NCBI RefSeq assembly: GCF_005222205.1
Contig: NZ_CP032346.1
Location: 1,417,501 to 1,481,500, forward strand
DNA length: 64,000 nucleotides
Direction: 5' to 3'
DNA from: Azospirillum brasilense
GTDB taxonomy: Bacteria; Pseudomonadota; Alphaproteobacteria; Azospirillales; Azospirillaceae
Within the stretch, counting starts at the first letter, position 1, and every line of letters begins with the position of its first letter. The notes under the pieces were generated by a model that was not told the DNA's origin, searched no databases, and saw only the letters and a list, made by a program, of their open reading frames with translations. A program made the position numbers and the translations under genes. Below are positions 1-7,888 of this stretch, piece after piece.

Positions 1-965
<965 letters not shown>

Positions 966-1095
966 CCTTCCCAGCCGGCGGCCCGCGCGCAGCGGCAAGC
1001 CCTGGGCGCACGAGCCAACACCGCAAGAATGCAAAACGTCCTCGCTCAACGAAACCTCTGCCGTCCAGTCCGGATGGTTCGCGTGTGCCTTGGTG

Positions 1096-1212
1096 ACCTG
1101 GTGGTCATGGCGAGGCTCCCAACACCCGATCCCATTCCGAACTCGGCCGTGAAACGCCTCAGCGCCGATGGTACTGCGTCTTAAGACGTGGGAGAGTAGG
1201 TCGCCGCCAGGT
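1096..1212 (+). rRNA. 5S ribosomal RNA
   Basis: A 5S rRNA lies about 130 bases after the 23S end. The closing helix is seen as CCTGGTGG at the 5' side and GCCAGG at the 3' side. The conserved inner sequences CCCATTCCGAACTCGG and GTGGGAGAGTAGGTCG are present. Ends are set from the terminal helix and may be off by a few bases. No tRNA is visible between the 23S and 5S genes or after the 5S. Confidence 0.95.
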
Positions 1213-1295
1213 CACCACGGCACACGCCACACCACACCGGATGTGGACGCAGAAGGCTTCGCACCAACTTGACAATCGGCTTCATGAACGGCAAG

Positions 1296-1329
1296 GCCGG
1301 CGCTTTCCCAATGGGAGGCGCCGGCTTTT
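1296..1329 (+). terminator. Intrinsic terminator of the rRNA operon
   Basis: An 8-bp GC-rich stem (GCCGGCGC and GCGCCGGC) encloses a 14-base loop containing TTTCCCAATGGGAG and is followed at once by TTTT. It sits about 85 bases after the 5S rRNA, the expected place for the end of the operon. Confidence 0.8.
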
Positions 1330-1375
1330 CGTTGTGCCTGGGCGCTGGAGATGAGCCCCCTCCCTAACCCTCCCC

Positions 1376-1397
1376 GTACGCCTCCGGTGAGCGCCGC
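1376..1397 (+). repeat. IS66 left inverted repeat
   Basis: This 22-base end starts GTACGCCTCCGGTGAGCG and pairs with 3917-3938, with two mismatches at the fourth and seventh bases from the outer end. Confidence 0.8.
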
Positions 1398-1472
1398 CTT
1401 GGCAAAGTAGGGGTCAGCGTCTGAGGTTTGTGTGGCGCGTCATCGCGCGGACGCAAACGAGTTGCAAACGTC

Positions 1473-1883
1473 ATGGCTTACCAGCGGGTCGAGGTTCTGA
1501 CGGGAACGGAGCGGCGGCGGACCTACACGCCGGCGGAGAAGGTACGGATGGTCGAGGAGGCGTTCCGCCCCGGCGTGGTGGTGACGGAGGCGGCCCGCCG
1601 GCTGGGCGTGCACGAAAGCCTGCTGTACCGCTGGCGGGGGCTGATGAAGGCCACGGGGGCCGTCGTGGCCGAACCGTCCAGCTTCGTCGCGGTGACCATC
1701 ACGCCGGAGCCGACCCTAACCGAACCGCCGGTCGTGGAGCCCCCTGGGCCATTGCCGCTTCCGGCCGCGCCGGCCACGCGCCCGGCGGTCCTCGAGGTCA
1801 TCTTGCCCAGCGGGGCACGCCTGCGTCTGGAAGGGCCGGTCGACCCGGCTTTGGCGGCGGCTGTCATCGGTGCCCTGGCATGA
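1473..1883 (+). CDS. tnpA: IS66 accessory protein TnpA
   Basis: A 136-residue protein encoded first in the IS66 element. The N-terminal half carries a helix-turn-helix of the IS3/IS911 OrfA type: TYTPAEKVRMVEEAF, then VTEAARRLGVHESLLYRW. A proline-rich linker follows, and the C-terminus has the LEVILPSGARLRL stretch usual in IS66 TnpA proteins. In this family TnpA is needed for transposition and probably binds the element ends, although the exact role is not settled. The ATG at 1473 is chosen because the helix-turn-helix begins soon after; an in-frame start at 1428 would add a low-complexity stretch. The stop overlaps the tnpB start (ATGA), suggesting translational coupling. Confidence 0.9.
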   Translation: MAYQRVEVLTGTERRRTYTPAEKVRMVEEAFRPGVVVTEAARRLGVHESLLYRWRGLMKATGAVVAEPSSFVAVTITPEPTLTEPPVVEPPGPLPLPAAPATRPAVLEVILPSGARLRLEGPVDPALAAAVIGALA

Positions 1884-2227
1884 TCCCGGTGCCGAGCGGG
1901 GTGCGGGTCTGGCTGGCCACCGGGCACACCGACATGCGCAAGGGCTGGGCGAGCTTGGCGTTGCTGGTGCAGGAACGCTTCGCCCAAGACCCGCACAGCG
2001 GCCATCTCTTCATCTTCCGCGGACGCCGCGGCGATCTGGTGAAGATCATCTGGCATGACGGCCAGGGCAGTTGCCTGTTCATGAAGAGGCTGGAGCGGGG
2101 CCGTTTCATCTGGCCCACGCCGGCGGACGGCGCGGTATCGATCTCGGTCGGGCAGATGGGCTATCTGCTCGAAGGCATCGACTGGCGCAATCCGCAGAAG
2201 ACTTGGCGCCCCGAGACCGCGGGGTGA
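1880..2227 (+). CDS. tnpB: IS66 accessory protein TnpB
   Basis: A 115-residue protein of the IS66 Orf2-like family. Recognisable family features are the start IPVPSGVRVWLATGHTDMRK, the middle segment HLFIFRGRRGDLVKIIWHDG and the end GIDWRNPQKTW. The role of TnpB in transposition is not well defined, but it is required together with TnpA and TnpC in studied elements. The start overlaps the tnpA stop by four bases. The family length is about 115 residues, so the gene is complete. Confidence 0.93.
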   Translation: MIPVPSGVRVWLATGHTDMRKGWASLALLVQERFAQDPHSGHLFIFRGRRGDLVKIIWHDGQGSCLFMKRLERGRFIWPTPADGAVSISVGQMGYLLEGIDWRNPQKTWRPETAG

Positions 2228-2306
2228 CTGCGACACGGTGAATCGACGGACCGGTTCAGGGGGGATTGCGGCGGTTCGACGGCGCGATCCCAGGTAAACT
2301 GGCTCC

Positions 2307-3914
2307 ATGACCGCCACCCTGCCCGACGACATCGCCCGCTTGCGCGCCGCCTTGGCGCAGGCCGAGGCACGGGCGGACGCGGCGGAAGCCGAAGCGGCCC
2401 GGGCCAGGGCGATGGCGTCGAACACCGAGGCGCTGATCGCCAGCCTGAAGCTGGAAATCGAGAAGCTCCGGCGCGAACTCTACGGCACGCGCTCCGAGCG
2501 CAAGGCGCGCCTGCTGGACCAGTTGGAGTTCCAGCTCGAAGAGCTGGAAGCAACGGCCAGCGAGGACGAACTGGCGGCCGAGCAGGCCGCCGCCAAAACC
2601 ACCGCGGTGACGGCCTTCACCCGCAAACGGCCATCGCGCCAGCCCTTTCCCGACCACCTGCCGCGTGAGCGCGTCGTTGTGCCGGCCCCGGCGAGTTGCC
2701 CGTGCTGCGGCTCGGACAAGCTGTGCAAGCTGGGCGAGACGATCACCGAGACGCTGGAGGTGATCCCGCGCCAGTGGAAGGTGATCCAGACAGTGCGGGA
2801 GCGGTTCTCCTGCCGGGCCTGCGAGACGATCAGCCAGCCGCCGGCGCCGTTCCACGCCACCCCGCGGGGCTGGGCCGGCCCCAACCTGCTGGCCACCGTT
2901 CTGTGCGAGAAGTTCGGCCAGCATCAGCCGCTGAACCGGCAAGCCGAACGCTTCGCGCGCGAGGGCGTGCCGCTCAGCCTGTCCACCCTGGCCGACCAGG
3001 TGGGCACCGCCGCCGCGGTGCTGAAGCCGCTGCACGACCTGATCGCGGCGCATGTGATGGCGGCCGGGCGGCTGCATGGAGACGACACGCCGGTGCCCGT
3101 GCTGGCCAAGGGCAAGACCGACACCGGGCGGCTGTGGGTGTATGTGCGCGATGACCGGCCGTTCGCCGGCCAAGCCCCACCGGCGGCGCTGTTTCACTAT
3201 TCGCGCGACCGTAAGGGCGAGCATCCCGAACAGCACTTGGCCGGCTTCACCGGCTGGCTGCAGGCCGATGCGTTCGCCGGCTACAACCGGCTGTACGAGC
3301 CCGACCGTCGGCCGGGGCCGATCCATGCCGCGCTGTGCTGGGCGCATGCCCGGCGCGGCTTCTTCAAGTTGGCCGACATCGCCGCGAACACCAGACGCGG
3401 CAAGGACGCCCCGCCGATCTCACCGCTGGCGCTGGAGGCCGTGAGGCGCATCGACGCCCTCTTCGATCTCGAGCGCGCCTTGAACGGCAAGCCGGCGGCC
3501 GAGCGGCGGGCGGCCCGCCAGGAGCACGGCATCGCCCTGGTAGCCGCGCTGGAGGGCTGGATGCGGATGGAGCGTGCCCGGCTCTCCCGCCATGCCCCCG
3601 TGGCCAAGGCGATGGACTACATGCTGACCCGTTGGGACGGCTTCACCCGCTTCCTCGGCGATGGCCGGCTGTGCCTGACGAACAACGCCGCCGAACGCGG
3701 CCTGCGCGGGATTGCCTTGGGCAGAAAGGCGTGGCTGTTCTGCGGCTCCGATCGCGGCGGCCACCGGGCCGCCATCATGTACGGCCTGATCACCACGGCC
3801 AAGCTCAACGACATCGATCCCCAGGCGTGGCTCGCCGACGTGCTGGCACGCATCAACGACATCCCCCAAACCCGCCTGCACGAACTGCTGCCCTGGAACT
3901 GGAAGCCGGCCTGA
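2307..3914 (+). CDS. tnpC: IS66 transposase TnpC
   Basis: A 535-residue DDE transposase of the IS66 family. In order it shows an N-terminal coiled coil (about residues 5-100, heptads rich in A, E and L), a zinc-ribbon-like segment with CPCCGS and CRAC, and the DDE core. The core includes HGDDTPVPVL, the segment ADAFAGYNRLY, and CLTNNAAERGLRGIALGRKAW, which is the family glutamate region. A short C-terminal IS66 tail (MYGLITTAKLNDIDPQAWL) ends it. The ATG at 2307 lies 79 bases after tnpB. Length and motifs are those of an intact transposase. Confidence 0.95.
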   Translation: MTATLPDDIARLRAALAQAEARADAAEAEAARARAMASNTEALIASLKLEIEKLRRELYGTRSERKARLLDQLEFQLEELEATASEDELAAEQAAAKTTAVTAFTRKRPSRQPFPDHLPRERVVVPAPASCPCCGSDKLCKLGETITETLEVIPRQWKVIQTVRERFSCRACETISQPPAPFHATPRGWAGPNLLATVLCEKFGQHQPLNRQAERFAREGVPLSLSTLADQVGTAAAVLKPLHDLIAAHVMAAGRLHGDDTPVPVLAKGKTDTGRLWVYVRDDRPFAGQAPPAALFHYSRDRKGEHPEQHLAGFTGWLQADAFAGYNRLYEPDRRPGPIHAALCWAHARRGFFKLADIAANTRRGKDAPPISPLALEAVRRIDALFDLERALNGKPAAERRAARQEHGIALVAALEGWMRMERARLSRHAPVAKAMDYMLTRWDGFTRFLGDGRLCLTNNAAERGLRGIALGRKAWLFCGSDRGGHRAAIMYGLITTAKLNDIDPQAWLADVLARINDIPQTRLHELLPWNWKPA

Positions 3915-3916
3915 CC

Positions 3917-3938
3917 GCGGCGCTCACCGGATGCTTAC
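3917..3938 (+). repeat. IS66 right inverted repeat
   Basis: This end, GCGGCGCTCACCGGATGCTT then AC, begins just after the tnpC stop and is the inverted partner of 1376-1397. Confidence 0.8.
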
Positions 3939-3941
3939 GGT

Positions 3942-4076
3942 GAGACTTGGAAACTGATGACCGCGGCGGCTGAGACCGCGATCGCCAGCGGCCGGGAGAT
4001 GGTTGATGCGACACTCCTGGAAGAGTTGCCTTGGGTTGCACCGAGTGAAAGGAGGCGTGCAGGGAGACTTGGATGA
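3942..4076 (+). pseudogene. C-terminal remnant of an unknown gene, cut by IS66
   Basis: Directly after the IS66 right end a frame stays open for about 44 codons and ends at TGA 4074-4076. The residues include LMTAAAETAIASGREMV and LLEELPWVAPSERR, which look like real protein sequence with alphaproteobacterial codon use. There is no start codon before the IS end, so this is best read as the tail of a gene whose 5' part was lost or displaced by the IS66 insertion. The missing part is not on the other side of the element, where rRNA and a palindromic repeat lie. I cannot name the family. Confidence 0.45.
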
Positions 4077-4165
4077 GGAGAGCATGCCGCTATAAAAAAG
4101 CGTTTATATACTTCCCAAACCCAAAGCTGGCGATACGACTCGCCGGGCACCGATGAGGCGCTCGA

Positions 4166-4473
4166 TTATCTGTACTCGTTGATAAGATTTTCCACGGTTT
4201 TGCGCCAATATATCCTAGCTCGTTCTATGTCTATTGGGTCTTGTATGTAATCTTCAGGACTATCGCCGCCATCCAGCATCCTGCGCAACTCCGCGATAAA
4301 CCGATCCTTTTTCTCGAGAACATCTCGGTCGATTAGTGCGGAGTATACACTGGCTTCGGCTAATGTCATGTCGCCGATTGTCTTGTAACCTGTCTTTCCA
4401 TTTTCCTTCTTGGCGGGAATGGTGTCGAGATAGCCCCAGAGATCGAGAAAACGCTTATGAAACGATTTGTTTA
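4166..4473 (-). pseudogene. Truncated unknown gene abutting IS5
   Basis: A leftward frame of about 100 codons ends at TAA 4166-4168 and runs open up to the IS5 edge. Its C-terminal two thirds, from an internal ATG at 4369, would be 67 residues starting MTLAEASVYSALIDRDVL and ending YWRKTVENLINEYR. Upstream of that ATG the frame still looks coding (RFLDLWGYLDTIPAKK), so the gene was longer. If the IS5 is removed in thought, the frame meets a stop inside a palindromic repeat and no start is found. The segment is clearly more AT-rich than its surroundings, which suggests horizontal origin. Function unknown. Confidence 0.5.
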
Positions 4474-5780
4474 GCAGGGTGCGGAAAAACGAACATATTC
4501 CGGCCTTTTTCCTCCGCTGAGGCTGAGAATGCGGGTTTCAGCGGGCGATTTGGTCGGGACGGAGCGTTTTTCCTCGCTCCGAGGCTCCCAGAACCGCCGT
4601 TCAGGCGGATTGCGGGCGTGATTATGCCGCAGCCAGCAGCTTGGGCAGGCGGATCAGGTTGTAAGCGGTGGCGGTTAGGGTGAACATCCAACCGACACGG
4701 GCTGCTCCGCAATGGCGCGTCTTGCGCAAGCCGGCTCCCTTGATCCAGCCAAAGACCTCTTCGATCCGCTTGCGGACCCGCAGGCTGACGGCGTAGCCGG
4801 GATGGCGGGTGGTCCGGCCGTCGATCGCCGAGCGGCGGTTGCTGGTATTTCGGGCAACATGCGGAGCCACGCCCAAGTCGCGCATGTCCGCCACGAAATC
4901 CTTGTTGTCGTAGGCCTTGTCAGCGCCGACCGTGATGCGGTGGCGGCCGGGGATGGCCTCGATCATGGCCACCGCCGCCGCACGTTCGGCCAGGCCGCTG
5001 GCCGCGGTGAGCCGCACGTCCACCACCAGGGCGTGGCGGTTCTCCATCAGCGCGTGGCCCATGAAGGCCAGCTTCGCCGGCTGGCCGTTGCCCTTGCGAT
5101 AGAGCCGCGCCTCGGGATCGCTGGTCGAGGCATGCGTCTCGTTGGACCGCTTCTCGCCATGGAAGTCGCGCTCGCCGTTGCGCCCCGGCCCCGGCGGCTC
5201 GCCGCTGCCGTCTTTGGGCCGGAAGCTCTTCACCGACGCCCAGGCTTCGATCAGCGTGCCGTCCACCGAGAAATGCTCGTCCGACAGCAGCGCCTTGACC
5301 TTCGGCTGACCCAGCACGGTCGCCAGGAACTTGGCCGCCACATCGCCGGCCAGAAGACGCTCGCGGTTCTTGGTGAACACGGTGACGTCCCACACCGGGG
5401 CGTCCATGGACAGGCCGACGAACCAGCGGAACAGCAGGTTGTAATCGAGCTGCTCCATCAACTGGCGTTCCGAGCGCACCGAGTAGAAGGCCTGGAGCAG
5501 CAGCGCCCGCAGCAGCTTCTCCGGCGGGATCGAGGGGCGCCCGATCTTGGAGTACAGCCCCTCGAACGCCGGCGACATCACCTCCAGCGCCTCGTCCACG
5601 ATGGCCCGGATCGCTCGCAGCGGGTGGTTGGCTGGAACCCGCGCCTCGCAGCTCACGTAGCTGAACAGACCCTCGCTGCGTTCGTCCGAACCCCGCATCG
5701 TCCCCTCGTCGGTCGCGTTCTTCTCAACCGAAAAGAATCACGACCAACCGCCCGTGCACAGCCCTTTTTCCGCACCCTGC
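4474..5780 (-). mobile_element. IS5-family insertion sequence, complete
   Basis: A 1.3-kb element bounded by perfect 16-bp inverted repeats, GCAGGGTGCGGAAAAA at 4474-4489 and its complement at 5765-5780. The flanks read TTTA on the left and TAAA on the right, consistent with duplication of a TA target (4472-4473 and 5781-5782), as in several IS5 subgroups. It carries one intact transposase gene on the minus strand. The target is the edge of a palindromic intergenic repeat (5781-5804). Confidence 0.88.
4622..5698 (-). CDS. IS5-family transposase
   Basis: A 358-residue DDE transposase with the IS5 layout. The N-terminal DUF772-like domain is about residues 15-95, with IGRPSIPPEKLLRALLLQAF and the RSERQLMEQLDYNLLFRWFV region. 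The catalytic core follows, with first aspartate in HFSVDGTLIEAW, second in VGADKAYDNKDFV and glutamate in RIEEVFGWIKGAG. The segment between the first and second aspartates is rich in charged residues, as usual. All motifs and the family length (about 350 residues) are intact, so the enzyme is probably functional. The start at 5698 is 67 bases inside the right inverted repeat, the normal position. Confidence 0.95.
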   Translation of the reverse strand: MRGSDERSEGLFSYVSCEARVPANHPLRAIRAIVDEALEVMSPAFEGLYSKIGRPSIPPEKLLRALLLQAFYSVRSERQLMEQLDYNLLFRWFVGLSMDAPVWDVTVFTKNRERLLAGDVAAKFLATVLGQPKVKALLSDEHFSVDGTLIEAWASVKSFRPKDGSGEPPGPGRNGERDFHGEKRSNETHASTSDPEARLYRKGNGQPAKLAFMGHALMENRHALVVDVRLTAASGLAERAAAVAMIEAIPGRHRITVGADKAYDNKDFVADMRDLGVAPHVARNTSNRRSAIDGRTTRHPGYAVSLRVRKRIEEVFGWIKGAGLRKTRHCGAARVGWMFTLTATAYNLIRLPKLLAAA

Positions 5781-5804
5781 TAAAGCGAACGGAAGTTCGC
5801 TTTA
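5781..5804. repeat. Palindromic repeat, AAGCGAAC type
   Basis: Arms TAAAGCGAAC and GTTCGCTTTA enclose a 4-base loop GGAA. The same palindrome, in the opposite orientation (loop TTCC), occurs at 8781-8804. The IS5 element sits exactly at its left edge. The last three bases supply the TAA stop of the leftward gene 5802-6038. Confidence 0.85.
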
Positions 5805-6038
5805 ACCCTCCCCCGCCGCAGGCGGGGGAGGGGACTGGTTGCGAGGGCGGTGGTCGAGTTGGGTCAGGATGATCTGGGCTTCGGTCAGCAGGGCGTCGCG
5901 GACGCGGATGTACTGGTCGAGGGAGGTCCCGGATCGTTGCCGCGCCTGCAAAGCGGCGATCTGGATGTCGAGCGCGTCGAGATCGCGGTCAATGCATTTC
6001 AGCGCGTCGCGCGCCCGTTGTTCTTCCTGCGCGTTCAT
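5802..6038 (-). CDS. Small coiled-coil protein of unknown function
   Basis: A 78-residue protein, mostly predicted helix with heptad character (EEQRARDALKCIDRDLDALD, then IQIAALQARQ). The family is not recognised. The ATG at 6038 is preferred over an upstream ATG at 6122 because it follows a good ribosome-binding site (GGAGGAG) and because the upstream residues are a basic, low-complexity stretch. The last dozen residues (SPPPPAAGEG) and the TAA stop are encoded by palindromic repeats at 5781-5804 and 5806-5832, so the natural C-terminus may have been shorter before the repeats arrived. It is divergent from 6186-6488, with a perfect palindrome in the shared upstream region. Confidence 0.6.
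   Translation of the reverse strand: MNAQEEQRARDALKCIDRDLDALDIQIAALQARQRSGTSLDQYIRVRDALLTEAQIILTQLDHRPRNQSPPPPAAGEG
5806..5832. repeat. Palindromic repeat, CCCTCCCCC type
   Basis: Arms CCCTCCCCCGCC and GGCGGGGGAGGG enclose a 3-base loop GCA. It adjoins the palindrome at 5781-5804. The left flank of the IS66 element (TAACCCTCCCC just before 1376) matches the start of this repeat. Confidence 0.8.
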
Positions 6039-6131
6039 GGCCACTCCTCCCGTGTCTGGTCTGGATTTCCGGCGAATCGCATCCGAACGAGGTACGGCTT
6101 TTTGCTTTGGCCTCCCTGGCATTGCTTTTGC

Positions 6132-6149
6132 TGAACGAACGTTCGTTCA
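6132..6149. promoter_or_regulatory. Perfect 18-bp palindrome, probable operator
   Basis: TGAACGAACGTTCGTTCA is a perfect 18-bp inverted repeat with no loop. It sits 94 bases upstream of one divergent gene (start 6038) and 37 bases upstream of the other (start 6186). A spacer-free palindrome of this size is typical of operators for dimeric helix-turn-helix repressors, for example TetR-type. It is unlike the hairpin repeats elsewhere in the window, which have loops and GC-rich arms. No regulator gene is next to it. Which protein binds is unknown. Confidence 0.55.
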
Positions 6150-6185
6150 CGAGCGTCCGCTCGGCAAGCTGAGAGGGAGACTACG

Positions 6186-6488
6186 ATGGCGTCACGCGGA
6201 ATCAATGCCGGTTTGGTGATTACGGTCGCTCAGAGTGCCATCGATTTCCTGTGGTCGCATTGGGACGGTTCGTCCAAGACCGTCCGCTCGGCGCTGATGG
6301 CCTCGGAATTCTGGACGCTGCAAGCCTATGGTCGCTATGGGCAGTGGGTGCAGTCGGTCACCCGCGACGCGCTGGTCGAGTTTCTTGGCAATTACATCGA
6401 CCGGCGCATGGAGGTCGGCGACAGCGAGGACCGGGCGGTCGCCACCGCGGTCTATCGTCTGACGGGCAAGACGGTGGGTGCGGTCTGA
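6186..6488 (+). CDS. Hypothetical 100-residue protein
   Basis: The protein begins MASRGINAGLVITVAQSAID and has a central aromatic-rich part (FWTLQAYGRYGQWVQSV). It shows no clear membrane segment and no signal peptide that I would trust, and I do not recognise the family. The ATG at 6186 follows a purine-rich ribosome-binding site (GAGAGGGAG) at suitable spacing, which supports it as real. It is divergent from the small coiled-coil gene and shares the palindromic site at 6132-6149, so it is probably under that control. A run of seven T at 6512-6518 downstream has only a weak hairpin before it. Confidence 0.6.
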   Translation: MASRGINAGLVITVAQSAIDFLWSHWDGSSKTVRSALMASEFWTLQAYGRYGQWVQSVTRDALVEFLGNYIDRRMEVGDSEDRAVATAVYRLTGKTVGAV

Positions 6489-6527
6489 ACAAGCCCAGGG
6501 CCGGCGTGCCTGTTTTTTTATCCGGAT

Positions 6528-6571
6528 GCCCATGGGGTGAGCAGTGCTTCCCAGCAGTGCGTCCCATGGGC
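6528..6571. repeat. Inverted repeat between convergent genes
   Basis: GCCCATGGG (6528-6536) and CCCATGGGC (6563-6571) can pair across a 26-base loop. It lies between the rightward gene ending at 6488 and the leftward tautomerase gene ending at 6588, so it may serve as a transcription end for either. There is no T run directly after either arm. Confidence 0.4.
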
Positions 6572-6587
6572 GTCCGGGAGGCGGATG

Positions 6588-6776
6588 TCACTCGGGATCG
6601 GACCACAGCTTGCCGCCGCTGGCCCAATCGCTCTTCTTCACGTCGTGGAAGATGACATCGACCGCTTCCGGGCTGCAGCCGAGCACCGCGACCGAGGCGT
6701 CGGTGAGCGCCTTGGCGTAGGCGCGCTTCTGCTCCAGCGTGCGGCCTTCAAAAAGCTGAACGTTGATCAGCGGCAT
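6588..6776 (-). CDS. 4-oxalocrotonate tautomerase-family protein
   Basis: A 62-residue protein of the tautomerase superfamily. After removal of Met the N-terminus is Pro (PLINVQLFEGRT), the catalytic base of this family, and the rest (LEQKRAYAKALTDASVAVLG, then VDVIFHDVKKSDWASGGKL) matches the usual beta-alpha-beta unit that forms hexamers. The family moves double bonds in keto-enol substrates. It is 42 bases downstream of the class II aldolase gene on the same strand, suggesting a shared transcript and a role in breakdown of a small carbonyl compound. The substrate cannot be told from sequence. The ATG at 6776 has an upstream AGGGGATG ribosome-binding site. Confidence 0.88.
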   Translation of the reverse strand: MPLINVQLFEGRTLEQKRAYAKALTDASVAVLGCSPEAVDVIFHDVKKSDWASGGKLWSDPE

Positions 6777-6818
6777 AATCGTTTCATCCCCTCTGTTGCG
6801 GACCGCGGTCCGGAAAGC

Positions 6819-7604
6819 TCAGGTCCTGTAGTCCGGGCAGCGCCGGTCCAGGCGTCGCAGCAGCGCCGGCCATTCCAGGTCGCCTTCGGGCTCCGGATCG
6901 GCGGTGAGCTGCCGGTAGGTCTTGTCGCACAGCTCCGGCGGCGGCGACACCAGTTCCGCGCCGGCCGACTGCGCGGCGAGTTGCATCCGGCACGCCTTGT
7001 CCAGCATGTCCATCAGGCAGAAGGCCTCCGCCACCGTCCGTCCGGTCACCAGACTGCCGTGGTTGTGGAGCAGCATCGCCCGGCAGGACCCGAGATTGGC
7101 GACGAGGCGGACCTTCTCGCTGTCGGTCAGGGCCAGCCCCTCGTACCGGTGATAGGCGAGGTCGCGGTAAAAGCGCAGGGCGTGCTGGGACAGCGCGAGG
7201 AGCCCGTCCTTCAGCATCGACACCGCCACCGCCGCCTCGTTGTGGAGGTGCATGACGCAGCGCGCGTCCTCGCGCGCCGCATGGACGGCCCCATGGATGA
7301 CGAAGCCGGTGGCGTTCACGGGGTGAGGGCTGTCGCCGATGATGGCGCCGTGGATATCGATCTTCACGAGGTTGGAGGCGGTCACCTCGTCGAAGGTCAG
7401 GCCGAAGGGGTTGATGAGGAAGCGCCCCGGCTCCCCCGGCACGGCCAGCGAGATGTGGGTGTAGATCAGGTCGTCCCAGCCGCGCTCGGCGACCAGGCGG
7501 TAGGCGGCGGCGAGATCGACCCGCGCCCGCCATTCCGCATCGCTGATGCCGGCGCCGGCAACGCGTGGTCCGGCATGGACGAATGATCCGCTGGTGTCCG
7601 TCAC
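6819..7604 (-). CDS. Class II aldolase/adducin-family protein
   Basis: A 261-residue protein of the class II aldolase/adducin fold, which includes fuculose-phosphate aldolase and related lyases. Zinc-site histidines are visible in MHLHNEAAVAV and LLHNHGSLVTG. Other family marks are YTHISLAVPG near residue 50 and LINPFGLTFDEVTASNLVKID after it. The GTG at 7604 is chosen because it follows GGGAG at correct spacing and because the aldolase fold begins soon after (SDAEWRARVDLAAAYRLVAE). A longer frame to 7703 reads through what looks like untranslated DNA. Probably transcribed together with the tautomerase gene downstream. The substrate is unknown. Confidence 0.88.
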   Translation of the reverse strand: MTDTSGSFVHAGPRVAGAGISDAEWRARVDLAAAYRLVAERGWDDLIYTHISLAVPGEPGRFLINPFGLTFDEVTASNLVKIDIHGAIIGDSPHPVNATGFVIHGAVHAAREDARCVMHLHNEAAVAVSMLKDGLLALSQHALRFYRDLAYHRYEGLALTDSEKVRLVANLGSCRAMLLHNHGSLVTGRTVAEAFCLMDMLDKACRMQLAAQSAGAELVSPPPELCDKTYRQLTADPEPEGDLEWPALLRRLDRRCPDYRT

Positions 7605-7888
7605 GGTCGGCTCCCGGTCTGTGCGATGAGCGGGGAAGCGTCGCACGGCGCGGCGCGGTTGTCCAAGCGTGGTGCTGGGACTATTCCGGATTTCGGAAAT
7701 CACCGGCCGGCCTGGTTGGGGTCCCTTCGATTGTGGGGCTTCCCGCCGCCGAGTGCACAGCGATTACCATGACCGCGCCGGTCTCCATCCCGTCCTGCCC
7801 TCCAGCCACGGCGACCGCTGGGCCTGGGTGGCGCGGCGCAGGGCTTCACGGCAGGCGCCGCTCCGTCGTCTTGGGGGATACCGGACGG

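Larger units (their letters stand above)
1376..3938 (+). mobile_element. IS66-family insertion sequence, complete tnpABC
   Basis: A 2.56-kb element with the classic three-gene IS66 layout. The ends are 22-base inverted repeats (1376-1397 and 3917-3938) that agree at 20 of 22 positions and share TCCGGTGAGCGCCGC. All three frames are open, so the element may be active. IS66 elements normally make an 8-bp target duplication. Here the left flank (CCCTCCCC) and right flank (GGTGAGAC) differ, so the flanks do not come from one simple insertion. The left flank also matches the start of an intergenic palindromic repeat seen at 5806. Confidence 0.9.
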
